Below are positions 1 through 5,416 of a stretch of DNA of 5,416 bases, piece after piece (the stretch's first letter is position 1; the number at the start of each line of letters is the position of its first letter). A model generated the notes under the pieces. It was not told the DNA's origin and did not search any database. It worked only from the letters and a program-made list of their open reading frames with translations. A program made the position numbers and the translations under genes. Source of the stretch: Lachnospiraceae bacterium (GTDB lineage Bacteria; Bacillota_A; Clostridia; Lachnospirales; Lachnospiraceae); contig JAFQDI010000171.1 of the NCBI GenBank assembly GCA_017416055.1, positions 1 to 5,416 of the forward strand. Direction: 5' to 3'.

Positions 1-983
1 AACCTCTCCTGACGATACTTCTCTGTATACATCTGCACTAAATCTTCTTCCGGCTGCTGCCAGCGAATACCCATCAATACACCGATGAAATAGAACAAAC
101 TCTCCTCGTCATCCACACGAACACGCGCAACATCCGCTGTCTCACGATCATACCACGCCACATAGTGTGGACAACCCGCATCCATCAAAGAGTACGACAG
201 ACTGGCCGCAATTTCAACAAACGGCATCGCCTGCTGCATCCGCTTCGCTTTCTTTTGCAGATGAACATCCAAAAATACAACCACCGCGCAGGACTTCGGA
301 AGTGAACCATCCTTCACGATCAATTCATCCTGCTTCGCCGTCATCTTCCAGTGCACACTCTGCAGACGATCTCCCGGCTGATAGGAACGAACCTGAAACA
401 GTTCACTGCGATCCGGGCCGGCCACATGCTCATCGTGCACATCGCTCTCCCCGTAGAAATTCTTCACCGCCATGGTCAGTTCAATCGGAATATCATAAAG
501 TTTGGGCATGATCTGAATCCGCCCAAAGCTCTTCGTCAATACATCCCCGTACAACAGTCCGGTCCAGTCATAGACACGCAGCTTCGTCAGTCCGACCTCA
601 TAATTTCCCGCTGAATCAAACCGGGTGTTCCAATCCAACACACTTTCTCCGCGCGGAATCTCCGGCAATGTTACCCACTCCGATCGGCGCTCGCCTCTGA
701 GCGTATCGCGGATCACGATCTTCGCCTTCATCCGAATCATAGGCAGCGGCCCGTTCTTCTCCACCGTCACCTTCACCAGGTTGTCCTTCCCAACCTCAGA
801 GATTCCGATCGGAATGCTCAGTCGGCCCTTGACCGTAAACATACGCAACAGAACCGTCAGATAACCAATCCCAAAAAGTGCCATCTGCAGATAAACCAGC
901 AGCATAATGGCCTCATTTTCATACATGATCGCAAGATAAATCAAAAAGACAATCTCAACAATAAACCCTAAAATACTATACAC
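1..983 (-). CDS. DUF58 domain membrane protein (partial, C-terminus beyond window)
   Basis: The frame is open from a GTG at 983-981 to the window edge, giving 327 residues without a stop. Two hydrophobic segments near residues 5-21 and 26-46 should anchor it in the membrane. A beta-rich stretch follows, then the DUF58 signature at about residues 196-225 (VRSYQPGDRLQSVHW...), and then a strand-like AVVVFLDVHL (233-242) that resembles the start of a von Willebrand A-like fold. Family members are usually around 400 residues, so some 60-100 are probably missing. The GTG overlaps the end of the MoxR gene by 8 nt and has AGAAGG 9 nt upstream and GGCGGAG 4 nt upstream. An ATG at 926 would lose the first membrane segment, so GTG is preferred. 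DUF58 proteins pair with MoxR ATPases; the exact biochemical role is unknown. Family call is secure, start fairly secure. Confidence 0.9.
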   Translation of the reverse strand, partial: MYSILGFIVEIVFLIYLAIMYENEAIMLLVYLQMALFGIGYLTVLLRMFTVKGRLSIPIGISEVGKDNLVKVTVEKNGPLPMIRMKAKIVIRDTLRGERRSEWVTLPEIPRGESVLDWNTRFDSAGNYEVGLTKLRVYDWTGLLYGDVLTKSFGRIQIMPKLYDIPIELTMAVKNFYGESDVHDEHVAGPDRSELFQVRSYQPGDRLQSVHWKMTAKQDELIVKDGSLPKSCAVVVFLDVHLQKKAKRMQQAMPFVEIAASLSYSLMDAGCPHYVAWYDRETADVARVRVDDEESLFYFIGVLMGIRWQQPEEDLVQMYTEKYRQER

Positions 984-1935
984 TGTACTCCGCCTTCTGC
1001 ATATACGATGCCGGTTGCTTTACCTGAGACAGCACTTCTTCCAGAACTGCCTCCTCCGAAACATGAGCTACTCTCGCCTTCGTGTTCAACACGATACGGT
1101 GTCTCGCCACATCCATAAACACATCAACCACATCATCCGGCAGCACATAATCTCTGCCCTGCAAAAATGCCCATGCCTTCGCCATGCGGATCGTCGCGAT
1201 GGAACCACGGGGACTCAACCCCAACTCAATATAACTGTGCTCTCTGGTTGCCTGGGACAGCATTGCCACATAAGTAAAAATCTTATCGTTCACATGGACA
1301 TCATCCACCTGCGCCTTCATCTCGATCAAATCAGAAAGTCCAAGCACCGGCTCAACCACCGCATCTGCCGAACCGCTCTTTCCTTTCAGAATCTTCACCT
1401 CGTCACGCAGATTCGGGTAACCCATACTCAGACGGATCATAAATCGGTCAAGCTGGGACTCCGGCAGCAGATGTGTACCCGCACTTCCCTTCGGGTTCTG
1501 CGTCGCCATCACGATAAACGGTTCCGGCACCTTTCTGCTCTTACCCTCAACCGTGACCATCCCTTCCTCCATCACCTCCAAAAGAGCCGACTGCGTCTTC
1601 GGAGAGGTACGGTTGATCTCGTCAGCTAAGAACAAATTACACATGATCGGTCCCTGATAATAGACAAACTTTCCTGTCTCCTTCTGATACATATTGAAGC
1701 CAAGAATATCCGCGGGCATCACATCCGGAGTAAACTGCAAACGATTGCTGTCAAAGGACAACGCCTTGGAAAACGCCATCGCTAACGTCGTCTTTCCAAC
1801 GCCCGGCACGTCCTCAATCAAAATATGCCCTCCCGCCAAAATCGTCGCGAAGGCTTTATAAATACATTCATCTTTACCTTTAATCGCTTTTCTCACTTCA
1901 TTCACTACTGCTTTTACTGCCTGATGACTATGCAT
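976..1935 (-). CDS. MoxR-family AAA+ ATPase
   Basis: A 319-residue AAA+ ATPase of the MoxR group. Visible motifs are Walker A (EDVPGVGKTT, residues 41-50, K48), Walker B (LFLADEIN, 101-108, D105/E106), sensor 1 (ATQNP, 144-148), the arginine-finger region (LPESQLDRF, 157-165, R164) and sensor 2 (LSPRGS, 240-245). Length is normal for the family. MoxR ATPases are thought to act as chaperones that remodel or activate partner proteins, often with VWA or DUF58 proteins; here a DUF58 gene overlaps its 3' end. The start at 1935 is chosen because GAGGGGG lies 6 nt upstream. The frame stays open to an upstream ATG at 1977, but that codon lies inside the predicted promoter and has no ribosome binding site. 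The stop is TAG. The substrate is not predictable. Confidence 0.96.
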   Translation of the reverse strand: MHSHQAVKAVVNEVRKAIKGKDECIYKAFATILAGGHILIEDVPGVGKTTLAMAFSKALSFDSNRLQFTPDVMPADILGFNMYQKETGKFVYYQGPIMCNLFLADEINRTSPKTQSALLEVMEEGMVTVEGKSRKVPEPFIVMATQNPKGSAGTHLLPESQLDRFMIRLSMGYPNLRDEVKILKGKSGSADAVVEPVLGLSDLIEMKAQVDDVHVNDKIFTYVAMLSQATREHSYIELGLSPRGSIATIRMAKAWAFLQGRDYVLPDDVVDVFMDVARHRIVLNTKARVAHVSEEAVLEEVLSQVKQPASYMQKAEYSV

Positions 1936-1941
1936 GTCGAT

Positions 1942-1948
1942 CCCCCTC
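1942..1948 (-). promoter_or_regulatory. Ribosome binding site deciding the moxR start
   Basis: GAGGGGG on the minus strand lies 6 nt before the ATG at 1935-1933. It supports that start over the in-frame ATG at 1977, which would add 14 residues encoded by promoter DNA. Confidence 0.85.
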
Positions 1949-1967
1949 GATCTTAAAGTTTGAATAA

Positions 1968-2011
1968 AGTATACCAAATCATGTATATTTACACAATTCC
2001 TTTTTTGTCAA
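1968..2011 (-). promoter_or_regulatory. Promoter region of the moxR-DUF58 unit
   Basis: Two overlapping sigma-A-like arrangements are visible on the minus strand. The first is an extended -10, TGGTATACT (1976-1968), with a weak -35 TTGTGT (1996-1991) at 17 bp. The second is a perfect -35 TTGACA (2011-2006) with TATACA (1987-1982) at 18 bp. The first would start transcription near 1961, leaving a short leader that carries the GAGGGGG site. The DNA just upstream is very A+T-rich, like an UP element. Which of the two is used cannot be told from sequence alone. Confidence 0.65.
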
Positions 2012-2028
2012 ATTAACAAAAATTAATT

Positions 2029-2043
2029 ATTATGTAACATAAT
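2029..2043. promoter_or_regulatory. Perfect 15-bp palindrome, candidate operator
   Basis: ATTATGT-A-ACATAAT has two perfect 7-bp arms around one central base. It ends 17 bp upstream of the TTGACA at 2011-2006. On the minus strand TGTTA occurs twice, beginning at 2050 and at 2039, 11 bp apart, so about one helical turn. The position suits a regulator of the moxR unit. However, the arms are A+T-rich and the local background is too, so chance is not excluded. No known regulator site is recognised. Confidence 0.35.
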
Positions 2044-2077
2044 GATAACACTTTAACGTGACAAAACCATTAAACGC

Positions 2078-2118
2078 AAAAAATCGGGTCATACGAACTT
2101 TCCGTAATTCCCGATTTT
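2078..2118 (-). terminator. Rho-independent terminator after the phosphatase gene
   Basis: On the minus strand AAAATCGGG (2118-2110) pairs with CCCGATTTT (2088-2080). An inner TACG/CGTA stem (2106-2103 with 2095-2092) closes a 7-nt loop, and a run of six T follows at 2083-2078, partly within the stem. The hairpin begins 4 nt after the phosphatase TGA, so it closes the rightward-lying unit and insulates the moxR promoter. On the plus strand the T-run is short and no gene ends there. Confidence 0.88.
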
Positions 2119-2122
2119 CTCA

Positions 2123-2578
2123 TCATCGATTCAAACAATAATCCAACAGTGCCCGGCATCCGGTCGAAACATCCCTAAATGTCGCATCAAAATCATCGGT
2201 ATACCAGGGATCCGCCACATCGCGGTCACTGCCCACAAAATTCAACAGCTTATAAATCTTCCCCTCCGGGTCTCCGCCCGCAATGCGGGTCATGTTGCGG
2301 ATGTTCGCATCATCCATCCCGACCAGATAATCATATTTGTCATAGTCCGCACGTGTCATCTGCACCGCCCGGTGAGGAACCACCGGAATCCCCTCCTCGC
2401 GAAGCTTCGAAACAGTCCCGTAATGTGGAGGGTTGCCGATCTCCTCGCGGCTTGTGGCGGCAGATGCGACGGTGACAAGGTCGGAAAAGCCGTATTTATT
2501 GATCTGGTGGGCAAGGAAAGATTCTGCCATGGTGGAACGGCAGATGTTGCCGTGGCATACAAACAATATATTAATCAT
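2123..2578 (-). CDS. Low-molecular-weight protein tyrosine phosphatase
   Basis: A 151-residue cytosolic phosphatase with the LMW-PTP P-loop CX5R at the N-terminus (VCHGNICRS, residues 7-15; nucleophile C8, phosphate-binding R14) and the general-acid motif DPWY (123-126, D123). The family SAATSxEEIGNP stretch is at 39-50. Length is typical. It should remove phosphate from protein tyrosines by way of a cysteinyl-phosphate intermediate. Position 12 of the P-loop is Ile, as in tyrosine-specific members; the arginine phosphatase YwlE has Thr there. The ATG at 2578 overlaps the TGA of the ADP-ribosylglycohydrolase gene as ATGA. GAGGAG lies 8 nt upstream, inside that gene. The frame remains open upstream to 2761, but the extra residues are a low-complexity Arg/Gly-rich translation of the neighbour gene and are not protein. 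Last gene before the terminator. Confidence 0.95.
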   Translation of the reverse strand: MINILFVCHGNICRSTMAESFLAHQINKYGFSDLVTVASAATSREEIGNPPHYGTVSKLREEGIPVVPHRAVQMTRADYDKYDYLVGMDDANIRNMTRIAGGDPEGKIYKLLNFVGSDRDVADPWYTDDFDATFRDVSTGCRALLDYCLNR

Positions 2579-3519
2579 CTCAACATCTCCTCTATCCACT
2601 CTCTCCTCACAATCACGTCCAGCCACTCCTTTGGAATCGCCTCGTCTCCGTACCACAGCCCGGCCAATCCTCCGGCAATCGCCCCGACCGTATCCGTATC
2701 TTCGCCCAAATTCACTGCCTTTAGCACGCACTCGCGATAGCTGTCCGTGTTCAGCAGACACCAGATCACCGCTTCCAGTGTATCCACCACATAACCGCTG
2801 CTGCGAATCTCGTCCTCGCCAAGTTCTGCAAATGAAGTCAGATTCCTCAATCGGTCATAGTAACACAGCTCATGAACACATTCCCCGCTCCGCTCATAGA
2901 ACGCAAATCCGCGATTCATCCCGATATACAGCCGCTCAGAAAGGATTCCCTTCCCGTCCAAGATCGCTTTCACGCAAAAGTAATACAGTCCACAGGCAAT
3001 CTTGCTCCGCAGATGATTATGAGTGAGTCCGGATACCTCGTGGATCCGCGAAATCACTTCCGTCTCCGACAATTCACCGGATTTTTCCCACTCGTAGCCG
3101 TACAGACACACCGGCAGCATATGCATCAGAGAACCGTTGCCGTTGTTCTGCGCACTGTCACCGCCACAAGTTTTCACATCGCGGTCCTCCACCCACCGGT
3201 CGATTGCCTTCCACGTTCCCAAACCAATATCGAACAGATCGCCGTGGGGTGAATACTCATTTTCATTCTTCCACGCAGCAAATCTATCCATCATATCATC
3301 CAAATTATAACCCTGTTTCAAACTGTCCAACGTTGCCAGCGTCATACTCGAATCGTCCGACCACGTACCGACCGGCTGCTGATGAGTGCCGTACGCACGC
3401 ATCGAGGTGACCGGATTCTGACGAAGTGAATCGCGGGAGTTGAATTCCACCGGAACTCCCAGCGCATCAGCAACAATTAGACCCATTAAGGCAGATTTAT
3501 ATTGATTCATGGTAATCAA
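2575..3519 (-). CDS. ADP-ribosylglycohydrolase family protein (DraG/ARH-like)
   Basis: A 314-residue, all-helical type hydrolase. Family motifs visible are GLIVADALGVPVEF (13-26, E25), the metal-binding TWSDDSSM (52-59, D55/D56), NGSLMHMLP (128-136), GLTHNHLRSKIACG (164-177) and the C-terminal EDTDT (273-277, D274/D276) followed by GAIAGGLAG. Together these are the acidic residues that hold the two Mg ions in DraG/ARH enzymes, so it is probably active. The family removes ADP-ribose from protein side chains or cleaves related ADP-ribosyl compounds; the substrate here is unknown. Odd points are Ser at 54 and 57 where Thr is frequent in the family. The start is TTG at 3519, chosen because AAAGGAG lies 7 nt upstream; an ATG at 3510 would leave a 16-nt spacing. 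It begins 12 nt after the reductase gene and overlaps the phosphatase gene by 4 nt. Confidence 0.93.
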   Translation of the reverse strand: MITMNQYKSALMGLIVADALGVPVEFNSRDSLRQNPVTSMRAYGTHQQPVGTWSDDSSMTLATLDSLKQGYNLDDMMDRFAAWKNENEYSPHGDLFDIGLGTWKAIDRWVEDRDVKTCGGDSAQNNGNGSLMHMLPVCLYGYEWEKSGELSETEVISRIHEVSGLTHNHLRSKIACGLYYFCVKAILDGKGILSERLYIGMNRGFAFYERSGECVHELCYYDRLRNLTSFAELGEDEIRSSGYVVDTLEAVIWCLLNTDSYRECVLKAVNLGEDTDTVGAIAGGLAGLWYGDEAIPKEWLDVIVRREWIEEMLR

Positions 3520-3526
3520 GATCAGA

Positions 3527-3533
3527 CTCCTTT
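3527..3533 (-). promoter_or_regulatory. Ribosome binding site favouring a TTG start
   Basis: AAAGGAG on the minus strand overlaps the TAA stop (3534-3532) of the upstream reductase gene. It lies 7 nt before TTG (3519-3517) and 16 nt before the next in-frame ATG (3510-3508). The geometry favours TTG and suggests re-initiation by ribosomes that have just ended the upstream gene. Confidence 0.65.
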
Positions 3534-4632
3534 ATTTTCCCCAAAAATAGTTCGCAATCTCCTCCATCCGGCTCTCCTGCTTCACCGAGAACGGACAGCG
3601 GCTCTCACAATGACCGCACTGAAGACAAGCATCCGCCTTCACCGAGAGCTTCGTATAATGGTTCGCCGCAATGGTGTCCCCCGCCAGCGCGAGGTCATAA
3701 TATTTATTGACCAGGCCGATATCAATCCCTGCCGGACAAGGCTGGCAATGATTGCAATATACGCAGGTACCGGTGATGGTATCTGCCGTAAAGTTGCCAA
3801 TCACCGAGTAGTCCTTCTCCTCGCCCGTCGCGGTGAGAAAGTGAAGCAATGTATCCAGATGCTCCATTGTCTGCACGCCGGGAACCGCGACGAGAACGCC
3901 CGGACAGTCAATCGCGTATTGCAGGCATTGGTTGTGGGTGAGCGCCGCACCAAAAGGCGACTGCTCTGCCGTGAGCAATTGACCTGCGAAGAAGGGCTTC
4001 ATCACCGAAATGCCCACGCCCTCGCGCTCGCATCGACGGAACAGTTCAAAGCGCTCCTTCACGCTGCCGATCCCGTATTCGTCACCCTTTTCAAAATCGT
4101 AGGCAGGGTTGATGGAGAACATCATCATATCCACCAGCCCGGTATCGATGATGCGGTTCGCAACGCTGGGCGTATGGGAGGAAAAGCCGATATGACGGAC
4201 AACGCCCTGCGCCTCCAGATCCTTCAGATAGTCAAGCACACCGATCTCAATGAGCTTGTCAAAGTCCTCATCCTCGTCCACACAGTGCAGGAAACCAAAG
4301 TCCACGTAATCCGTCCCAAGGATCTTAAGTTCCCACAGAAACGTCTTCTTGATGGTGTCAAAATCGCGGCACCAGCCGTATTCGCCGTTCTCGTCGTAAA
4401 CTGCGCCAAAATGCACCTGCAAATACACCTTTTCGCGCCGACCTTTGATGGCTCTGCCGAACTGCTCGTACACCGCACCGCCTGCGCAGAGGTCAAAAAA
4501 GTTAGTGCCGTTGTCGATTGCCTTGCGGATGATCGCCTCAATCTCATCGGCCGGGGTGTGGTGAAATCCACCCATGCCGAGGCCGAGCACTCCGATCTTT
4601 TCATTGCCGTGGGGCAGGTTTCTGTATTCCAT
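3532..4632 (-). CDS. Aldo/keto reductase-like protein with C-terminal 4Fe-4S cluster motifs
   Basis: A 366-residue protein. Residues 1-270 look like an aldo/keto reductase barrel: GVLGLGMGGF at the N-terminus, NFFDLCAGG (44-52), LGTDYVDFGFLH (105-116), VRHIGFSSH (145-153) and FSINPAYD (172-179). The C-terminal part carries two cysteine sets, C290/C293/C296/C299-Pro and C336/C339/C342/C346-Pro, the pattern of two 4Fe-4S clusters. This matches the predicted oxidoreductases of COG1453. The catalytic Asp (D47) and His (H116) are present, but Gly52 sits where the AKR Tyr is expected and His74 where the Lys is expected. It may therefore transfer electrons or act on an unknown substrate rather than reduce carbonyls in the normal way. 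The ATG at 4632 has AAGGAGG 5 nt upstream. Second gene of the unit. Family call secure, reaction unknown. Confidence 0.92.
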   Translation of the reverse strand: MEYRNLPHGNEKIGVLGLGMGGFHHTPADEIEAIIRKAIDNGTNFFDLCAGGAVYEQFGRAIKGRREKVYLQVHFGAVYDENGEYGWCRDFDTIKKTFLWELKILGTDYVDFGFLHCVDEDEDFDKLIEIGVLDYLKDLEAQGVVRHIGFSSHTPSVANRIIDTGLVDMMMFSINPAYDFEKGDEYGIGSVKERFELFRRCEREGVGISVMKPFFAGQLLTAEQSPFGAALTHNQCLQYAIDCPGVLVAVPGVQTMEHLDTLLHFLTATGEEKDYSVIGNFTADTITGTCVYCNHCQPCPAGIDIGLVNKYYDLALAGDTIAANHYTKLSVKADACLQCGHCESRCPFSVKQESRMEEIANYFWGK

Positions 4633-4689
4633 AGGGACCTCCTTATTTATATCCGTTTTCGCAAATAAATCATGTCCACCAACTGAATT

Positions 4690-5343
4690 TCATTCTACTC
4701 CGTGCATCTCCATGAGATCGCGCAAGTCTCCAAAGCTCTTATCGTACTGTGCCTGAGCGATGGCACCGTTTTGGAGAAAGGTATCAAGCAATTTTTTCTG
4801 CTGGCGGAAGAGCTCCACCTTCTGCCAACGCTCTCTGGTCATAAGATTGGAGTGCCCTGTACGAACCTCACCGAGAAGTGACACTTCAATCCCCTCGGTC
4901 TTGCGTTGATAAACGAATCCCAGCTTTTCCTGCACGCGGCGGGATTTCTCGTTGCCGTCGTAATAACCGCACCAAATGCGGTTCATGCCGAGATCTTCAA
5001 AGGCATAGCGAAGCATCTCACGCGAGGCTTCGGGAATGAGCCCACGCCCCCAAAAAGGCTTGCCGATCCACTAGCCCAGCTCATATTCATCGTCTGTTTG
5101 GGCAAGATCGTTTCGGTGAAAACCGATGCTGCCGATCGGCTTTCCATTTTCTTTGAGGCATACCGCAAAGGTGTCGTGCGCGGACAGAACCGTGCGAATG
5201 ATCTCGCGGCTGTTCTCAACGCTCGTATGCGGTGGCCATCCGGCAGGTGGTCCTACTTCGGGAACACTGGCGTATGTATATAAATCTTCTGCATCATCCT
5301 CGCGCCATGGACGCAAGATGAGTCGTTCTGTTTCAAGTGTCAT
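4690..5343 (-). pseudogene. GNAT acetyltransferase (RimJ/RimL-like) interrupted by an in-frame TAG
   Basis: One continuous frame encodes a GNAT protein of 217 codons, broken only by TAG at 5073-5071 (codon 91). Before the stop stands a typical N-terminal half ([13 protein letters not shown]..., [30 protein letters not shown]). After it the frame continues at once with WIGKPFWGRGLIPEA, the acetyl-CoA-binding region, then NRIWCGYYDGNEKSRRVQEKLGF. Relatives usually read ELGYWIG or similar, so a Tyr codon probably changed to TAG by one base. The 90-residue truncated product would lack the acetyl-CoA site. A 327-nt open frame from ATG 5016 is unlikely to be used, because no good binding site precedes it. 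The start at 5343 fits the family N-terminus and has AGAGGA 10 nt upstream. The tail (about residues 184-217) is discussed in the findings. Sequencing error or readthrough are alternatives. First gene of the unit, 57 nt before the reductase gene. Confidence 0.85.
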
Positions 5344-5386
5344 TTCCCATCGTTCCTCTTTCCAGATATCGGTTAATAATTGACAT

Positions 5387-5395
5387 ATTTTAGCA
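5387..5395 (-). promoter_or_regulatory. Possible extended -10 element of the GNAT-led unit
   Basis: TGCTAAAAT on the minus strand (TGn plus TAAAAT) lies 43 nt before the GNAT ATG, giving a leader of about 37 nt. No convincing -35 is seen at 17 bp (TGATTA, 5415-5410), and the window ends there. Transcription may also come from further upstream. The rest of the 5344-5416 stretch holds nothing else recognisable. Confidence 0.3.
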
Positions 5396-5416
5396 CTCCA
5401 CGGCAACTTTAATCAC

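Noticed and set aside
167..864. Plus-strand open frames opposite the DUF58 gene.
   Set aside because: The minus-strand frame there is open throughout with a clear DUF58 signature; the plus-strand products are low-complexity and match nothing.
1015..1629. A 204-codon plus-strand frame opposite moxR, rich in His, Arg and Leu.
   Set aside because: Antisense to all the MoxR motifs, composition typical of a shadow frame, no start signals.
2579..2761. N-terminal extension of the phosphatase into the ADP-ribosylglycohydrolase gene.
   Set aside because: Arg/Gly-rich out-of-frame translation of the neighbour. The real start has its own GAGGAG site and fits the family N-terminus.
4646..4651. TATAAA as a -10 box for the reductase gene.
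   Set aside because: Transcription would begin near 4639, inside the AAGGAGG site at 4644-4638, so the message would lack a binding site. No -35 fits either.
3502..4668. A 388-codon open frame on the plus strand opposite the reductase gene.
   Set aside because: It mirrors a clearly real gene on the minus strand, has no recognisable domain and has no ribosome binding site or promoter. It is a shadow caused by codon bias.
5071..5073. TAG read as pyrrolysine or as a reassigned codon.
   Set aside because: No pyrrolysine gene or suppressor tRNA is visible, TAG is used as a normal stop by moxR, and the family expects a tyrosine there.
5344..5406. TTG at 5406 as a start adding 21 residues to the GNAT protein.
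   Set aside because: No ribosome binding site precedes it, the extension does not look like the family, and METLETERL-type starts fit the ATG at 5343.

Overview
The window is a compact bacterial segment with every gene on the minus strand, so the map reads right to left. It most likely comes from a Firmicute of the Clostridia, possibly a gut Lachnospiraceae-type organism. The grounds are strong AGGAGG-like ribosome binding sites, A+T-rich promoter DNA between genes of roughly balanced composition, GTG and TTG starts beside ATG, and protein families common in that group. Genus cannot be assigned.

Right part (5416 to 2078): a likely four-gene transcription unit. It begins with a GNAT acetyltransferase (5343-4690) cut by an in-frame TAG at codon 91. 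Next come an aldo/keto-reductase-like protein with two C-terminal cysteine clusters (4632-3532), an ADP-ribosylglycohydrolase of the DraG/ARH family (3519-2575, TTG start) and a low-molecular-weight protein tyrosine phosphatase (2578-2123). Gaps are 57 nt, 12 nt and a 4-nt ATGA overlap. A hairpin with a U-tract (2118-2078) closes the unit just after the phosphatase stop.

Middle (2077 to 1936): an A+T-rich intergenic region with a promoter for the next unit, including an extended -10 element. Upstream of it lies a perfect 15-bp palindrome that could be an operator.

Left part (1935 to 1): a MoxR-type AAA+ ATPase followed, with an 8-nt overlap, by a membrane-anchored DUF58 protein that runs off the window. 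This is the usual MoxR-DUF58 pair, thought to act as a chaperone/assembly module at the membrane, often with a transglutaminase-like protein next (not visible here).

No RNA gene, insertion sequence, CRISPR array or phage gene was seen. The points most worth a second look are the interrupted GNAT gene, the translationally coupled ADP-ribose/phosphate 'eraser' pair, the unusual active site of the reductase, and the palindrome ahead of moxR. Nothing here is clearly a wholly new system.
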